A stretch of 64,000 bases of DNA from CAVPDE01 sp963707125 (GTDB lineage: Bacteria; Desulfobacterota; DSM-4660; Desulfatiglandales; HGW-15). Positions 42,143-51,088 of the stretch are shown piece by piece. The notes beneath the pieces are model-generated. The model was not told the origin of the DNA. It searched no databases and was given only the letters and a program-made list of their open reading frames with translations. The stretch's first letter is position 1; each line of letters opens with the position of its first letter. Position numbers and translations under genes: made by a program. The stretch spans positions 1-64,000 of the forward strand of contig CAVPOU010000007.1 in assembly GCA_963707125.1 (NCBI GenBank). Direction: 5' to 3'.

Positions 42143-42585
42143 GTGGGTAAAGACAAGAGAGTGGCGCAGCGACTTGATGGAGGCCATGGAGGCATGGACT
42201 TGCCCCAGGGACTGCTCCACGGCCAGAAGTACAAGAAGTGTGGCCTGCCCCTCCACCAAGAGTCAAGTGCCCAGCAGCAGAGTGCAGGACCTTTCACTTT
42301 AGTACCCGGGTTCACTGAGCTTGACCGCTTATCCAACAGGGTGGTGGATCTCATCGAAGAGGGGCGCCTGGATGAGGCAGAAGCCGTTTGCCATGAGCTC
42401 TTGTCACGCTATCCTGACCAGATCGATGGCACGGAAAGGCTGGCGGAAGTCTATGAAGCTCGGGGTGAGAAAAAAAGGCCGCGCAATACTATCGCAAGGC
42501 GGCCGAATTTGCACAGACATCTCCCGGGTTTGATCAGGAACTCATTGATCGGTACCTCTCGCAGTCAAAGCATTTAGAATCCCAA
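42143..42585 (+). pseudogene. Decayed SEC-C and TPR-like protein
   Basis: Read across frames: GKDKRVAQRLD, then a broken SEC-C motif around 42200-42240 (GQKYKKC, with the CxCGSG half scrambled), LPLHQESSAQQQS, then a TPR-like helical pair (LDRLSNRVVDLIEEGRLDEAEAVCHELLSRYPDQIDGTERLAEVYEARGEKK, quoted only in part) and, after a frame change in the A7 run near 42472, AAQYYRKAAEFAQTSPGFDQ to a stop at 42583. At least three lesions are needed. A short related SEC-C protein is at 2019. The 5' end abuts the truncated glnD, back to back. Confidence 0.6.
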
Positions 42586-42791
42586 GAATGAACTGGAATA
42601 AGAAGAACTATAAGGAATACCAATCCGCAACATAAACAAACTCGCCACATAACGATACGCATACTTCAATACGTGATGCCCTTGGCGGGATTGCAGGATG
42701 TCTCCTTCATCGGAAAGAAATGCAGCAGGTCGGAGTTGGAAGGGTTCTTGCCACAGCAGAAGAGGCCAGAAAGGTTTCGAGTTGAAGCTTG

Positions 42792-43220
42792 TCAATGTTG
42801 CGGGTTCTGAGGAGTGCCTGAGGTTCGAGCGAGGTTTTGAATGAGTGGAAGGAGTTGAACATCAGGGGGTGGAAGTTGATAGTTGGCTAGTTCCCCAGGC
42901 TTCACCCATCGGAGTTCATCACAACCAATAGGCGTTGGCGCACCGTTCAGCCACGAACATTGAAACAGGTGAAGGGTTATGGACTTGGTCTCATAGTCGT
43001 GATCGATTTGAAGCAGGTGTTTGACGGCCTTCACCTTCATGCCCAGTTCTTCCTGGATCTCTCTTTCAAGACAGGCTTCCAGGCTCTCCCCGGGTTCCTG
43101 CTTTCCGCCCGGGAACTCCCAGTACCCGGCAAGATGGCTTCCTTCAGGCCGTCTCGTGATGAGGAGCTTTCCGTCTTTCCAGACCAGACCTGCGGTCACA
43201 TGAAAATGGGGCTTGCTCAT
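42792..43220 (-). CDS. mutT: Nudix hydrolase, MutT-type (8-oxo-dGTP diphosphatase)
   Basis: A 142-residue protein with a complete Nudix box at residues 39-61: GGKQEPGESLEACLEREIQE, ending ELGM. It starts MSKPHFHVTAGLVWKDGKLLITRRP, and GYWEFPGGK is the MutT hallmark. It removes 8-oxo-dGTP from the nucleotide pool to prevent oxidative mutations. It is the last gene of the leftward tgt-yajC-secD-secF-TPR series, starting 5 bp after the TPR stop, so it may be cotranscribed. A partial copy is at 37659-37949. Confidence 0.92.
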   Translation of the reverse strand: MSKPHFHVTAGLVWKDGKLLITRRPEGSHLAGYWEFPGGKQEPGESLEACLEREIQEELGMKVKAVKHLLQIDHDYETKSITLHLFQCSWLNGAPTPIGCDELRWVKPGELANYQLPPPDVQLLPLIQNLARTSGTPQNPQH

Positions 43221-43225
43221 GTTTA

Positions 43226-45022
43226 TTATCGGAGTTCCTTGAGCCGCAGCCTGAGGTAAGCTTCTTCGGCCTCCTGATGGCCGGGCGAAATCTCAACCAC
43301 CTTCTTATAGGTCTCCATGGCTTCCTTCACGTTGCCCAGCTTTTCCTGGAGCCGGCCGAGCTGGAGGAGCAGATTCACGTCCTTGGGTTTGAGCTTTGCA
43401 ATCTGGCCGAGCTGCGCGGCAGCAGCCTCTTCCTTTTCCAGCTTGAGAAGAGCAAAGACCATGTATTGCCTCAACTCGACATTCTCAGGCCGGGCCTGAA
43501 TGCCTGTTTCCATGATCTCAGCCATCTGCCTAAAATCGCTGCGGGCATTGAGGTACTCGAAGACAAAAGGGTAGGGCGCTGGGTCACCGGCATTCAGGGA
43601 GAGCAGAGCCCTGGCTGCTGCAAAGGCGGAATCTTCTTTTTTCTCCTTCTTATAGAGATCTAACAGGAACCGAAGGGTTTCAACATCCTTTGGATGATTT
43701 TTCAGGTATGTTTCAAAATAGGAAAGGCTCTTTCCCCAGTTCCCTGCCTCATATTCAAGGATGCCGAGATTGTAGAGCACGATTTCGTTATCAGGAGCAA
43801 GGGCGTATACCTTTTCATAGAGCTCCTTCAGCCTCTTCTTGTCCCCTTTCTTGTCCGCGATCTGGGCATGAAGCAACAGGGCTCTGAGGGAGTCGGGCTT
43901 TCGCCTGAGCACCTCATCCAGATAGGTTTGTGCCTCATCCGGGTTGCCTTTATTGAATAAGCTCTCCGCCAGGTTCAGGCGGCTCTCAATGTCCTCGGGT
44001 TGAAGCGCCACAGCCTGGGCCAGAAACTGATCGGCTTTTTCTTTGTCCCCTGTCTTCTCATAGAGAGTGGCCAAGTTGTAGTAGAGGTTCACGTCCTTCT
44101 TGTCCAGTTCCGTGGCCTTCAAGTAAGAGGCGACGGCCTTGTCCGGATCACCTGTTTCCGTGTAGAGGAACCCGAGAGTCTTATACACAGCCAGCTTCTC
44201 TTTCGGATCAAGCCGGCTCATAACAGCCTCGTATTCGCGGATTGCGTCCGGGAGCTTTTTCGCTTTTTCAAGAGTTCTTGCAAGCCTCAGCCGGAGTTCC
44301 GCGTCATCAGGGGTTTTCTGGAGCAAACGCCTCAAGACGGACACGGCCCCGTTTGAGTCATTCATGCTCTCGTAGACTTCGAAGAGTTCGAAGAACTTCT
44401 GTTCCTCGGGCTTCTCCTTCACCATCTCTTCAAGCAGTTTCGCGGCCTGAGGCCATCTTTTGAGGGACCGGTACTCCCGGATCAGTCGCTCCCTGATCTT
44501 GTTGTCCTGGGGAGCCATGTGCCGCGCTTCTTCCAGAATGGCGATCCGCCGCTCAGGGTCGATGGTCCTTTCCACTTTATCGAGCCAGTCCTCCACGTAC
44601 GGTTCAATCACCAGATCCACATAGCCCATGTCCCGGTTTTTTTCTTTCACAAAGACCCTGATGCTGTGCTGCTGAAACAGGGTTTCCTTTGGGAAGAGGG
44701 TTGCCAGTTGGATTTTCTCGTAGGTCAAGGCTTCGATATCCATGTCGCTCGCGACTAACCTGATCCCGACATTAAAGGTGATGTTGGTGGAGACGGTGAG
44801 GATTTTGACGTGATCCTGGGGATGGAGACGAAGGGTTTCTCCCTTGAGGAGTTTCAGCGGCTGGTCGTTCTTTTCCAGGAGGATGAAGTTGAACTGAGGC
44901 GAGACATCGTAAAGGCCCGGCCAGACCCACCAGATAAAGCAAAAAGCGCCCACCACCAGAAGCAGGGTGACCGCAAAGGCCGTCCTGTTCCTCCGAGGAC
45001 GCTTGCCTTTTCGCTTCTCCAA
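43226..45022 (-). CDS. TPR-repeat protein with N-terminal membrane anchor
   Basis: A 598-residue protein. One membrane helix is at residues about 15-35 (TAFAVTLLLVVGAFCFIWWVW), followed by a beta-rich segment of 130 residues, then about twelve tetratricopeptide repeats, for example NLYYNLATLYEKTGDKEKAD and PEDIESRLNLAESLFNKGNPD. It begins 3 bp after the secF stop, and mutT starts 5 bp after it. The position after secD-secF suggests that it may scaffold export or envelope complexes on the outer face of the membrane, but this is inference. ATG 45022 is close to the secF stop at 45026. Confidence 0.85.
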   Translation of the reverse strand: MEKRKGKRPRRNRTAFAVTLLLVVGAFCFIWWVWPGLYDVSPQFNFILLEKNDQPLKLLKGETLRLHPQDHVKILTVSTNITFNVGIRLVASDMDIEALTYEKIQLATLFPKETLFQQHSIRVFVKEKNRDMGYVDLVIEPYVEDWLDKVERTIDPERRIAILEEARHMAPQDNKIRERLIREYRSLKRWPQAAKLLEEMVKEKPEEQKFFELFEVYESMNDSNGAVSVLRRLLQKTPDDAELRLRLARTLEKAKKLPDAIREYEAVMSRLDPKEKLAVYKTLGFLYTETGDPDKAVASYLKATELDKKDVNLYYNLATLYEKTGDKEKADQFLAQAVALQPEDIESRLNLAESLFNKGNPDEAQTYLDEVLRRKPDSLRALLLHAQIADKKGDKKRLKELYEKVYALAPDNEIVLYNLGILEYEAGNWGKSLSYFETYLKNHPKDVETLRFLLDLYKKEKKEDSAFAAARALLSLNAGDPAPYPFVFEYLNARSDFRQMAEIMETGIQARPENVELRQYMVFALLKLEKEEAAAAQLGQIAKLKPKDVNLLLQLGRLQEKLGNVKEAMETYKKVVEISPGHQEAEEAYLRLRLKELR

Positions 45023-45025
45023 ATC

Positions 45026-46090
45026 CTAACCTTGGGGCCGGGAATTCTTGCCGGACTGGGTGTTCTTGCCCTCCCAGAGGAGCAAGATGGGGCTCGCCAC
45101 ATAAATGGAAGAATAGGTCCCTGTGACAACCCCTACGAGTAAGGCGAACGCAAAATCGTGAATAACCGGGCCGCCGAAGATAAGCAGAACGATCAAGACA
45201 ATCAGGGTCGTCGTGCCTGTTAGAATCGTTCTGCTCAGGGTCTCATTGATGCTCACATTGATGATCTCCATGAAGGGCTTTTTGCGGAGACGGCCCAGGT
45301 TCTCCCTGATCCGGTCAAAGACCACGATGTTATCATTCAACGAATAACCGACGACGGTCAGCAGTGCTGCAACCGTCGAAAGGGATACTTCTCGGTCTGT
45401 GAGAGCAAAGGCTCCTATGATGACGAAAACATCATGCATTAGAGAGACAATCGCTCCCATGGCGTATTTCAATTTCATGAACCAGCACAGGGCAACGCTT
45501 AAAGCCAAGGCAATGAAGATGAGCCACGTCACGCCGATTCCAAAGAGGGCGGCCAGAGACGTGGCCGCGATGAGAGACCCTGCCATGATGGCACTCATGA
45601 GCCACTTCTGCTCGAAGCGGCCAGAGATATAGACCGCCATCATCAGCATCGCGTAGAAGATGGCGTAAAGCGCCTTTTTTCTAAGCTCCTCTCCAATCTG
45701 AGGCCCCACCATCTCCACCTGGCGGATATCCACCTTCTCTCCGAGTTTTGAATTCAGGGCTTTCTGAACGTTGTCCCCGAGGCCTGCAACCCGGACATCA
45801 GGGTTTGTAAGTCTGATCAGATATTCAAAGGCGTTTTTCTCGCCAAACTCCTGAATGATACTGTCCTCGATCTCGGTGGATTTCAGGGCGTCTCTGATTT
45901 CTGCAGGGGCATGTTTCTTTTCCAGTTTGACTTGAATAACAACACCGCCGGCGAAATCAACTCCATAATTTGGCCCACCTCTTATCACCAGAAGCACGAC
46001 GGTTGCCAGAATGCATATCCCTGAAATGGCAAAAGCAATGTACCTCTTGCCCACAAAGTCAATGTTGAGTTTACCTTTGAAAATTTCCAT
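45026..46090 (-). CDS. secF: Protein translocase subunit SecF
   Basis: A 354-residue six-helix membrane protein. Typical blocks are GPNYGVDFAGGVVIQVKL at residues 39-56, VEMVGPQIGEELRKKALYAIFYAML, HDVFVIIGAFALTDREVSL and GYSLNDNIVVFDRIRENL. With SecD it uses the proton gradient to complete preprotein movement through SecYEG. It lies 268 bp after secD on the same strand and is followed directly by the TPR gene. Intact; ATG 46090 precedes MEIFKGKLNIDFVGKR. Confidence 0.96.
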   Translation of the reverse strand: MEIFKGKLNIDFVGKRYIAFAISGICILATVVLLVIRGGPNYGVDFAGGVVIQVKLEKKHAPAEIRDALKSTEIEDSIIQEFGEKNAFEYLIRLTNPDVRVAGLGDNVQKALNSKLGEKVDIRQVEMVGPQIGEELRKKALYAIFYAMLMMAVYISGRFEQKWLMSAIMAGSLIAATSLAALFGIGVTWLIFIALALSVALCWFMKLKYAMGAIVSLMHDVFVIIGAFALTDREVSLSTVAALLTVVGYSLNDNIVVFDRIRENLGRLRKKPFMEIINVSINETLSRTILTGTTTLIVLIVLLIFGGPVIHDFAFALLVGVVTGTYSSIYVASPILLLWEGKNTQSGKNSRPQG

Positions 46091-46358
46091 GCGATCACTC
46101 CGTATCCGGTCAAACCCCTATGAATGGGCTCACAATTATAAGGACGTTCTCCCTAAATCCCTCCTGACCTCTCCTTCGACAGGCTCAGGGCAGGCTCTTT
46201 AACAAAGGGAGGAATCACCCCTCTTTGGCCGCTGGCCCATAGGGCTTCTGGCCCGGAGGGAAAAGAGGGGTAAGGGGAGATTTTGCAAACCATGTCAATT
46301 CAAATTCGAGACTGTTCAGAAGAACAAATCTCGACATTTTCGCGAAAGAATGAAACGA
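46091..46358. repeat. secD-secF intergenic spacer with REP-like sequence
   Basis: A 268-bp gap between two genes usually packed tightly. It contains ATCCCTCCTGACCTCTCCTT and CGACAGGCTCAGGGCAGGCT, then AACAAAGGGAGGAATCACCCC, resembling the AAATCCTCCC...GGGAGGAATTT palindromes elsewhere in the window. No gene was seen. The insertion may have separated secD from secF. Confidence 0.5.
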
Positions 46359-47957
46359 TCAGATGCTGATAGTTTTCCACCTCTTGACCACGTACAGGTA
46401 ATCGAAAGCGATCCGGGACAGATACACGGCAGTAAGAACATTTGAAACAAGACCGATGAGCAGGGTCACCGCAAACCCTCTCACCGGGCCGGTTCCGAAT
46501 TGCAGTAACACGAGGGCGGCGATAGCCGTCGTAAGGTTCGAATCCAGGATGGTCACAAAAGCTCTGGTAAATCCCGCTTCCATGGCTGCCCGGGCTGGTT
46601 TCCCCAGCCTTAGCTCCTCTCGGATCCGCTCATAGATGAGAACATTGGCATCCACAGACATGGCAATCGAAAGAATGATCCCTGCAATGCCCGGGAGAGT
46701 TAATGTGGCGCCGAAAAGGGCCAGACCTCCCATGATAAAAGGAATATTCAGCAGCAGGGCGATGTCGGCAATGATCCCGGAAAGACGGTAATAGAAGGCG
46801 ACCAAGATGAGAATGATACTGAGTCCGATGACCATGGATGTGAAGCCCTGATCGATGGAATCCTTTCCGAGGGAAGGACCGACGGTTCTCTCTTCGATGA
46901 TTTTCACGGGAGCAGGAAGGGCACCGGCCCTTAACACGATGGCCAGATCCTTGGCGTCATCCATGCTGAACGCACCGGTGATCTGGGCTTTTCCGCCGGA
47001 GATCTTGTCCCTGATCACGGGAGCGGAATAGATCTTATCATCCAGAACGATCGCCAACCGCTTCCCGACGTTATCTCCGGTGATCCGTTCAAAAACTCTC
47101 GCCCCCCTGGAATCAAAGGAAAGGGAGACATAAGGCTCGCCCATCTGATTGTCGAGCTGGACCCTGGCATCCGTAATGGATTCTCCGGTAAGGGGCGCTC
47201 TCTTCTTGAGAAGATAGGGAACATTTGTTTTTCGGCCCGTCTTCCGATCCACGGCAGCCTCTTGAAGAACCTCGCTTCCCGCAGGCACGTTGCCTTTCAG
47301 AGCTTCCTCGATGCTGTTTTCCTCGTCCACCAGCTTGAATTCCAAACGTGCGGTCTTGCCGATGAGATCGATGGCTCTCTTGGGATCTTTGACGCCAGGC
47401 AGCTGGATGAGGATCCTGTAGCCGGCTTGGGGGCGGATGTCCGGCTCGGAGACACCGAACTGATCGACCCGGTTCCGGATGGTCTCGAGAGCTTGATCCG
47501 CCGCCATCTTGAAGATCTGAGTTTTTTCCTGGTCGATCAGCGAGAGAAAGTAGGTCCGGCCTTTCTCATCTCTCACACCGGGCTCCAGCTTGAAGCTCGG
47601 ATAGGTTGTTCCCACAAGGGTTTCGAGATCCTTTGTCTCCTGATCCGGAGCAAGGGTCAGCTCAATTCCCTCGGTCCCTCGCCGTTTCAAATCCAGAACC
47701 CTGATCTTGTTTTTCCGAAAATCCGGCTTCAGATCCTCGACGACCCTTTCCAGATAGCTTTCTGCAGCCTTCTTCACTTCGACTTCAAGGATCAAGTGCA
47801 CTCCCCCTTGAAGGTCAAGGCCCAGATGAATCCTGTCCTTGGGCAGGAGCCCCGACCACCAGGGCGGGAGCTCCTGGCTCAGCGAAGGGACCAGGAATAC
47901 AAATGCGATTACCAACAATGCTGCGGCTATGCCCGCGCGCCAGCCAAGTTTTTTCAT
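46359..47957 (-). CDS. secD: Protein translocase subunit SecD
   Basis: A 532-residue protein. One N-terminal helix, then LGLDLQGGVHLILEVEVKKA, the periplasmic domain (DRVDQFGVSEPDIRPQAGYRILIQLPG-like, here RNRVDQFGVSEPDI), SFDSRGARVFERITGDNVGKRLAIVLDD and five further helices with GFTSMVIGLSIILILVAFYY and MSVDANVLIYERIREELRLG. It works with SecF and YajC in export. It lies 20 bp after yajC on the same strand. The start is ATG 47957. Confidence 0.96.
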   Translation of the reverse strand: MKKLGWRAGIAAALLVIAFVFLVPSLSQELPPWWSGLLPKDRIHLGLDLQGGVHLILEVEVKKAAESYLERVVEDLKPDFRKNKIRVLDLKRRGTEGIELTLAPDQETKDLETLVGTTYPSFKLEPGVRDEKGRTYFLSLIDQEKTQIFKMAADQALETIRNRVDQFGVSEPDIRPQAGYRILIQLPGVKDPKRAIDLIGKTARLEFKLVDEENSIEEALKGNVPAGSEVLQEAAVDRKTGRKTNVPYLLKKRAPLTGESITDARVQLDNQMGEPYVSLSFDSRGARVFERITGDNVGKRLAIVLDDKIYSAPVIRDKISGGKAQITGAFSMDDAKDLAIVLRAGALPAPVKIIEERTVGPSLGKDSIDQGFTSMVIGLSIILILVAFYYRLSGIIADIALLLNIPFIMGGLALFGATLTLPGIAGIILSIAMSVDANVLIYERIREELRLGKPARAAMEAGFTRAFVTILDSNLTTAIAALVLLQFGTGPVRGFAVTLLIGLVSNVLTAVYLSRIAFDYLYVVKRWKTISI

Positions 47958-47977
47958 TAAGGTCTACTCCTTCGACG

Positions 47978-48313
47978 TCATTCTTGCGTAGACACGGATT
48001 CGTCTCTTCTGAGAATACCCGCCACAGAACCTCGTGAAACCTTCACTCTGATTTTGGGCGCAATCTCCATGGTCACCACATCCGTGTCGACCCCAGTGAT
48101 AACTCCATGAAGTCCTCCGGAGGTTACGATTCTGTCCCCTTTCTTGATGGAGGACAGCAAGGCCTTGTGCTGTTTCGATTTTTTCTGCTGGGGCCTGATG
48201 AGCAAAAAGTAGAAGATCGCAAACATCAGGATCAGAGGGATGAAGGCACCCATTCCTCCCCCGTCGCCGCCCCCCAAGCCTCCAGTTCCCATGGCGTAAG
48301 CTAAAGAATCCAT
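47978..48313 (-). CDS. yajC: Preprotein translocase subunit YajC
   Basis: A 111-residue protein with a Gly-rich start, one membrane helix (FIPLILMFAIFYFLLIRPQQKK) and the cytoplasmic block KALLSSIKKGDRIVTSGGLHGVITGVD. It is the small partner of SecD-SecF. The start was set at ATG 48313 because GAGGAGG is 8 bp before it; an upstream in-frame ATG at 48358 lies before that site. It follows tgt by 105 bp. Confidence 0.93.
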   Translation of the reverse strand: MDSLAYAMGTGGLGGGDGGGMGAFIPLILMFAIFYFLLIRPQQKKSKQHKALLSSIKKGDRIVTSGGLHGVITGVDTDVVTMEIAPKIRVKVSRGSVAGILRRDESVSTQE

Positions 48314-48418
48314 CCTGAAACCTCCTCTTTCAAATTCAAAGCACTCATTTTTGAACAACCTCTTTTTGTGCTAATCTTGTTCTTATACCATTCCGTCTCA
48401 AGCAAAACAACCAAAGAT

Positions 48419-49522
48419 TCAAGCTTCGGAACGCTGAAGAAAAGTTCGGCGAAAGTCCGTAAAGCGATCCTCCTGAATAGCTTGCCTGATGTCGGCCATG
48501 AAGCCCATGTAATAGTGCAGATTGTGGATCGTGTTCAACCGGTAAGCCAGGAGTTCCTTGGCCATGAACAGGTGTCTCAAATAAGCCCTCGAAAAATGAG
48601 TGCAGGTGTAGCAGGAGCAGTTCTCATCCACCGGTCGATCGTCATCCGCGTAACAGGCATTCTTAATAGCCAGCGGGCCTTGTTTTGTAAAAAGAGCGCC
48701 GTTCCTTGCATTGCGTGTGGGCAGGACACAGTCGAACATATCGATTCCGGCTATGACACCATCCAGGATATCTTCGGGTTTGCCGACGCCCATGAGATAG
48801 CGCGGTCTCTCGGCAGGAAGAAACCGCACGGTTTCCTGCACGACCTGTTGCCGGGTTGCCCTGTCCTCACCCACAGAGAGGCCCCCCAAAGCATAGCCGT
48901 CAAAACCCATAGCCACAAGCTCCCTGGCGCTCTGCTCTCTCAAGTCTGAGTACATTCCTCCCTGGACAATCCCGAAAAGGGCCTGGGAGTCGTTCTTAAT
49001 GCATTGCAGACAAATCCCAGCCCACTGACTCGTCAGCCGGACCGAGTTCCGAACGTAGTCGTAGTCCGCAGGATAAGGCGCACATTCATCAAAGGCCATG
49101 ATCACGTCCGCGCCCAGAGCTTTCTGGATCTCCATGGCCTCACGAGGACCGATGAAGTGGGTGGATCCATCGAGATGGGACTGAAAGGTGACCCCTTGCT
49201 CGGAGATCTTTCTCAGATTGGAAAGGCTGTAGACCTGAAACCCGCCGCTGTCGGTGAGGATGGCTCCTTTCCAGCTCATGAAGCGGTGAAGACCCCCGAA
49301 TTTCTCAATCAACCCGTGACCGGGGCGCAAATAGAGATGATACGTGTTGGCGAGGAGAATGCTTACCCCGGCCTGCTCCAGGTCTTCCGGGGAGAGGGCC
49401 TTGACCGACCCCTGGGTGCCGACAGGCATAAACACGGGGGTTTCAAAACGGCCATGAGGCGTGGTGACTTCACCTCGTCTCGCTCCACTGGTAGGACATT
49501 GATGGGTGACCTTGAACTCCAA
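48419..49522 (-). CDS. tgt: tRNA-guanine transglycosylase (queuine/preQ1)
   Basis: A 367-residue Tgt enzyme, which swaps guanine 34 of certain tRNAs for preQ1. Conserved blocks are PVFMPVGTQGSVKALSPEDL, LANTYHLYLRPGHGLIEKFGGLH, ILTDSGGFQVYSLS, FGIVQGGMYSDLREQSA, LPTRNARNGALFTKQG and the zinc site CSCYTC followed by the His of the IHNLHYYMGFM region. queA, the next enzyme of queuosine synthesis, is 370 bp upstream on the same strand. A miniature element at 49558-49715 lies in that gap. Confidence 0.97.
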   Translation of the reverse strand: MEFKVTHQCPTSGARRGEVTTPHGRFETPVFMPVGTQGSVKALSPEDLEQAGVSILLANTYHLYLRPGHGLIEKFGGLHRFMSWKGAILTDSGGFQVYSLSNLRKISEQGVTFQSHLDGSTHFIGPREAMEIQKALGADVIMAFDECAPYPADYDYVRNSVRLTSQWAGICLQCIKNDSQALFGIVQGGMYSDLREQSARELVAMGFDGYALGGLSVGEDRATRQQVVQETVRFLPAERPRYLMGVGKPEDILDGVIAGIDMFDCVLPTRNARNGALFTKQGPLAIKNACYADDDRPVDENCSCYTCTHFSRAYLRHLFMAKELLAYRLNTIHNLHYYMGFMADIRQAIQEDRFTDFRRTFLQRSEA

Positions 49523-49557
49523 AGCACTTACGCCCTCGACAAAAGGAACCTCCGTTG

Positions 49558-49715
49558 GTAACTGCTCAGGTGTTTAGGCTGAAGACTGAAGGGCAATAAT
49601 GATCATCCATGACACACTCACCTGCCAACGTATCCAAACGATCTTGGCTTTGTGGGATTGCGCATGTCTTTTCCTTTAGGCTGTCTACCTTCAGTCTATC
49701 TACCTGAGTAGTTAC
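49558..49715. mobile_element. IS66-like miniature element (MITE), copy 1
   Basis: A 158-bp element with ends GTAACTGCTCAGGT and ACCTGAGTAGTTAC, which pair over 27 bp with five mismatches (the first 14 with one). It is flanked by CTCCGTTG (49550-49557) and CTCCGCTG (49716-49723), an 8-bp target duplication with one mismatch. It contains no coding frame. Copy 2 is at 61384. Ends starting GTAA and 8-bp duplications are hallmarks of the IS66 family. The 49724-49892 remainder of the gap has no gene. Confidence 0.7.
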
Positions 49716-49892
49716 CTCCGCTGAGTATTACGCTGACAAATTGCCAATGGACAGGTCGCTCAAAAACGGCCAGATACAAGGCGCCCAAAACGACAGTGAT
49801 GAGCCATAAGGACTGAGTAAAAGAAAGGAATGATTTCTTCTGAAAATTATACTCATCCCTCATCACTCAAACCTCAGTCCTTTCTTGACCTG

Positions 49893-50948
49893 CTACAGGA
49901 TCAACATGGCATCCCCATAACTGTAGAAACGATATGCCTTCGTGATCGCCGTCTGGTATGCCTTTTTGATCAGGTCCAGCCCGGCAAAGGCGGATACCAG
50001 GAAAAGCAGGGAAGAGCGGGGCAGGTGAAAGTTGGTGATCAGGGCATCCACGACCTTGAAGGGAAACCCCGGCGTAATGAGAAGATCGGTTTTCCCTCTG
50101 CCGCTCTTCAGCGCTCCCTTTGACCCGGCCACACTTTCTAGGGTTCTGACAACGGTCGTTCCCACGGCAACCACCCGTCTCCCCTCGCTCTTCGAACGCT
50201 CGATCGCCTGCGCGGTTTCCGGATCAAGGTCATACTCCTCGTACCCCAGCTGGTGATCCCGTATGTCCCGAGTTCTGACCGGCCGAAAAGTCCCGTGCCC
50301 GACGTGAAGGGTGACATAGACGATGGAAATGCCTGCTTGTTCCAGCCTGGCCAGCAACTCCCTGGTGAAATGAAGACTGGCTGTTGGAGCGGCTACAGCG
50401 CCTCTTCTCTCGGCAAACACGGTCTGGTATCGTTCTCGATCCAGTTCAGAGAGACGGTCCTTCTCCTGTCGTCTGATGTAGGGAGGAAGCGGCATCATCC
50501 CCCTTTCTTCCAGAAGCGAATCAATGGACTGAGGGCCTTCGAAGGTGATCTGAATCAAGCCGTCCTCTCCCAGGTTTTCAACGACACCTGAGAGGTCTTT
50601 TTCAAAGAACAGGTGACCTCCCTTCCTGGGCCGCTTGGAGGACCTGAGGAGGCACCAGCGGGTATCGGGCTTCCTGCTTTCCTCGTTGCGATGCTCCAGG
50701 ACCAGTATTTCAATGCGGCCGCCGCTTTCTTTGCGGCCGAAGAGCCTGGCCGGAATCACCCTGGTATTGTTCACCACCAGGAGGTCGCCGGGGGTGAGCA
50801 GCTCAGGAAGGTCAAAAAAGTGCCGGTCTTTCAAAGACCCGGTGGACCGGTCCACAACCAGGAGGCGAGACTTATCCCGGTCCGGAAGAGGGACCTGAGC
50901 GATCAGTTCGTCAGGCAGGTTGTAGTCATAGTCTTCAATGTCGAACAT
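49893..50948 (-). CDS. queA: S-adenosylmethionine:tRNA ribosyltransferase-isomerase
   Basis: A 351-residue QueA, which adds the epoxycyclopentane ring to preQ1 in tRNA, using SAM. It begins MFDIEDYDYNLPDELIAQVPLPDRDKSRLL and has VVNNTRVIPARLFGRK, TASLHFTRELLARLEQAGI and FPFKVVDALITNFHLPRSSLLFLVSAFAG. The length is normal. It is upstream of tgt on the same strand. A short AT-rich spacer separates it from the divergent alr gene. Start ATG 50948. Confidence 0.97.
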   Translation of the reverse strand: MFDIEDYDYNLPDELIAQVPLPDRDKSRLLVVDRSTGSLKDRHFFDLPELLTPGDLLVVNNTRVIPARLFGRKESGGRIEILVLEHRNEESRKPDTRWCLLRSSKRPRKGGHLFFEKDLSGVVENLGEDGLIQITFEGPQSIDSLLEERGMMPLPPYIRRQEKDRLSELDRERYQTVFAERRGAVAAPTASLHFTRELLARLEQAGISIVYVTLHVGHGTFRPVRTRDIRDHQLGYEEYDLDPETAQAIERSKSEGRRVVAVGTTVVRTLESVAGSKGALKSGRGKTDLLITPGFPFKVVDALITNFHLPRSSLLFLVSAFAGLDLIKKAYQTAITKAYRFYSYGDAMLIL

Positions 50949-51088
50949 CGATGGAAAATACCAAAGAAGAATGCCTATAGGATATGGGAGATAATGTCAA
51001 ACGATTTTGTCATCCCGTTTTTGCCTTGATATATGTCTTAATATTGGCTAAGTTTTAATAATTTTTAGATGATAGGAACTCCTAGAGG

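Noticed and set aside
46520..46545. Possible tRNA T-arm (GGTTCGAATCC)
   Set aside because: The string lies inside the secD coding sequence and no acceptor stem or anticodon arm can be built around it.
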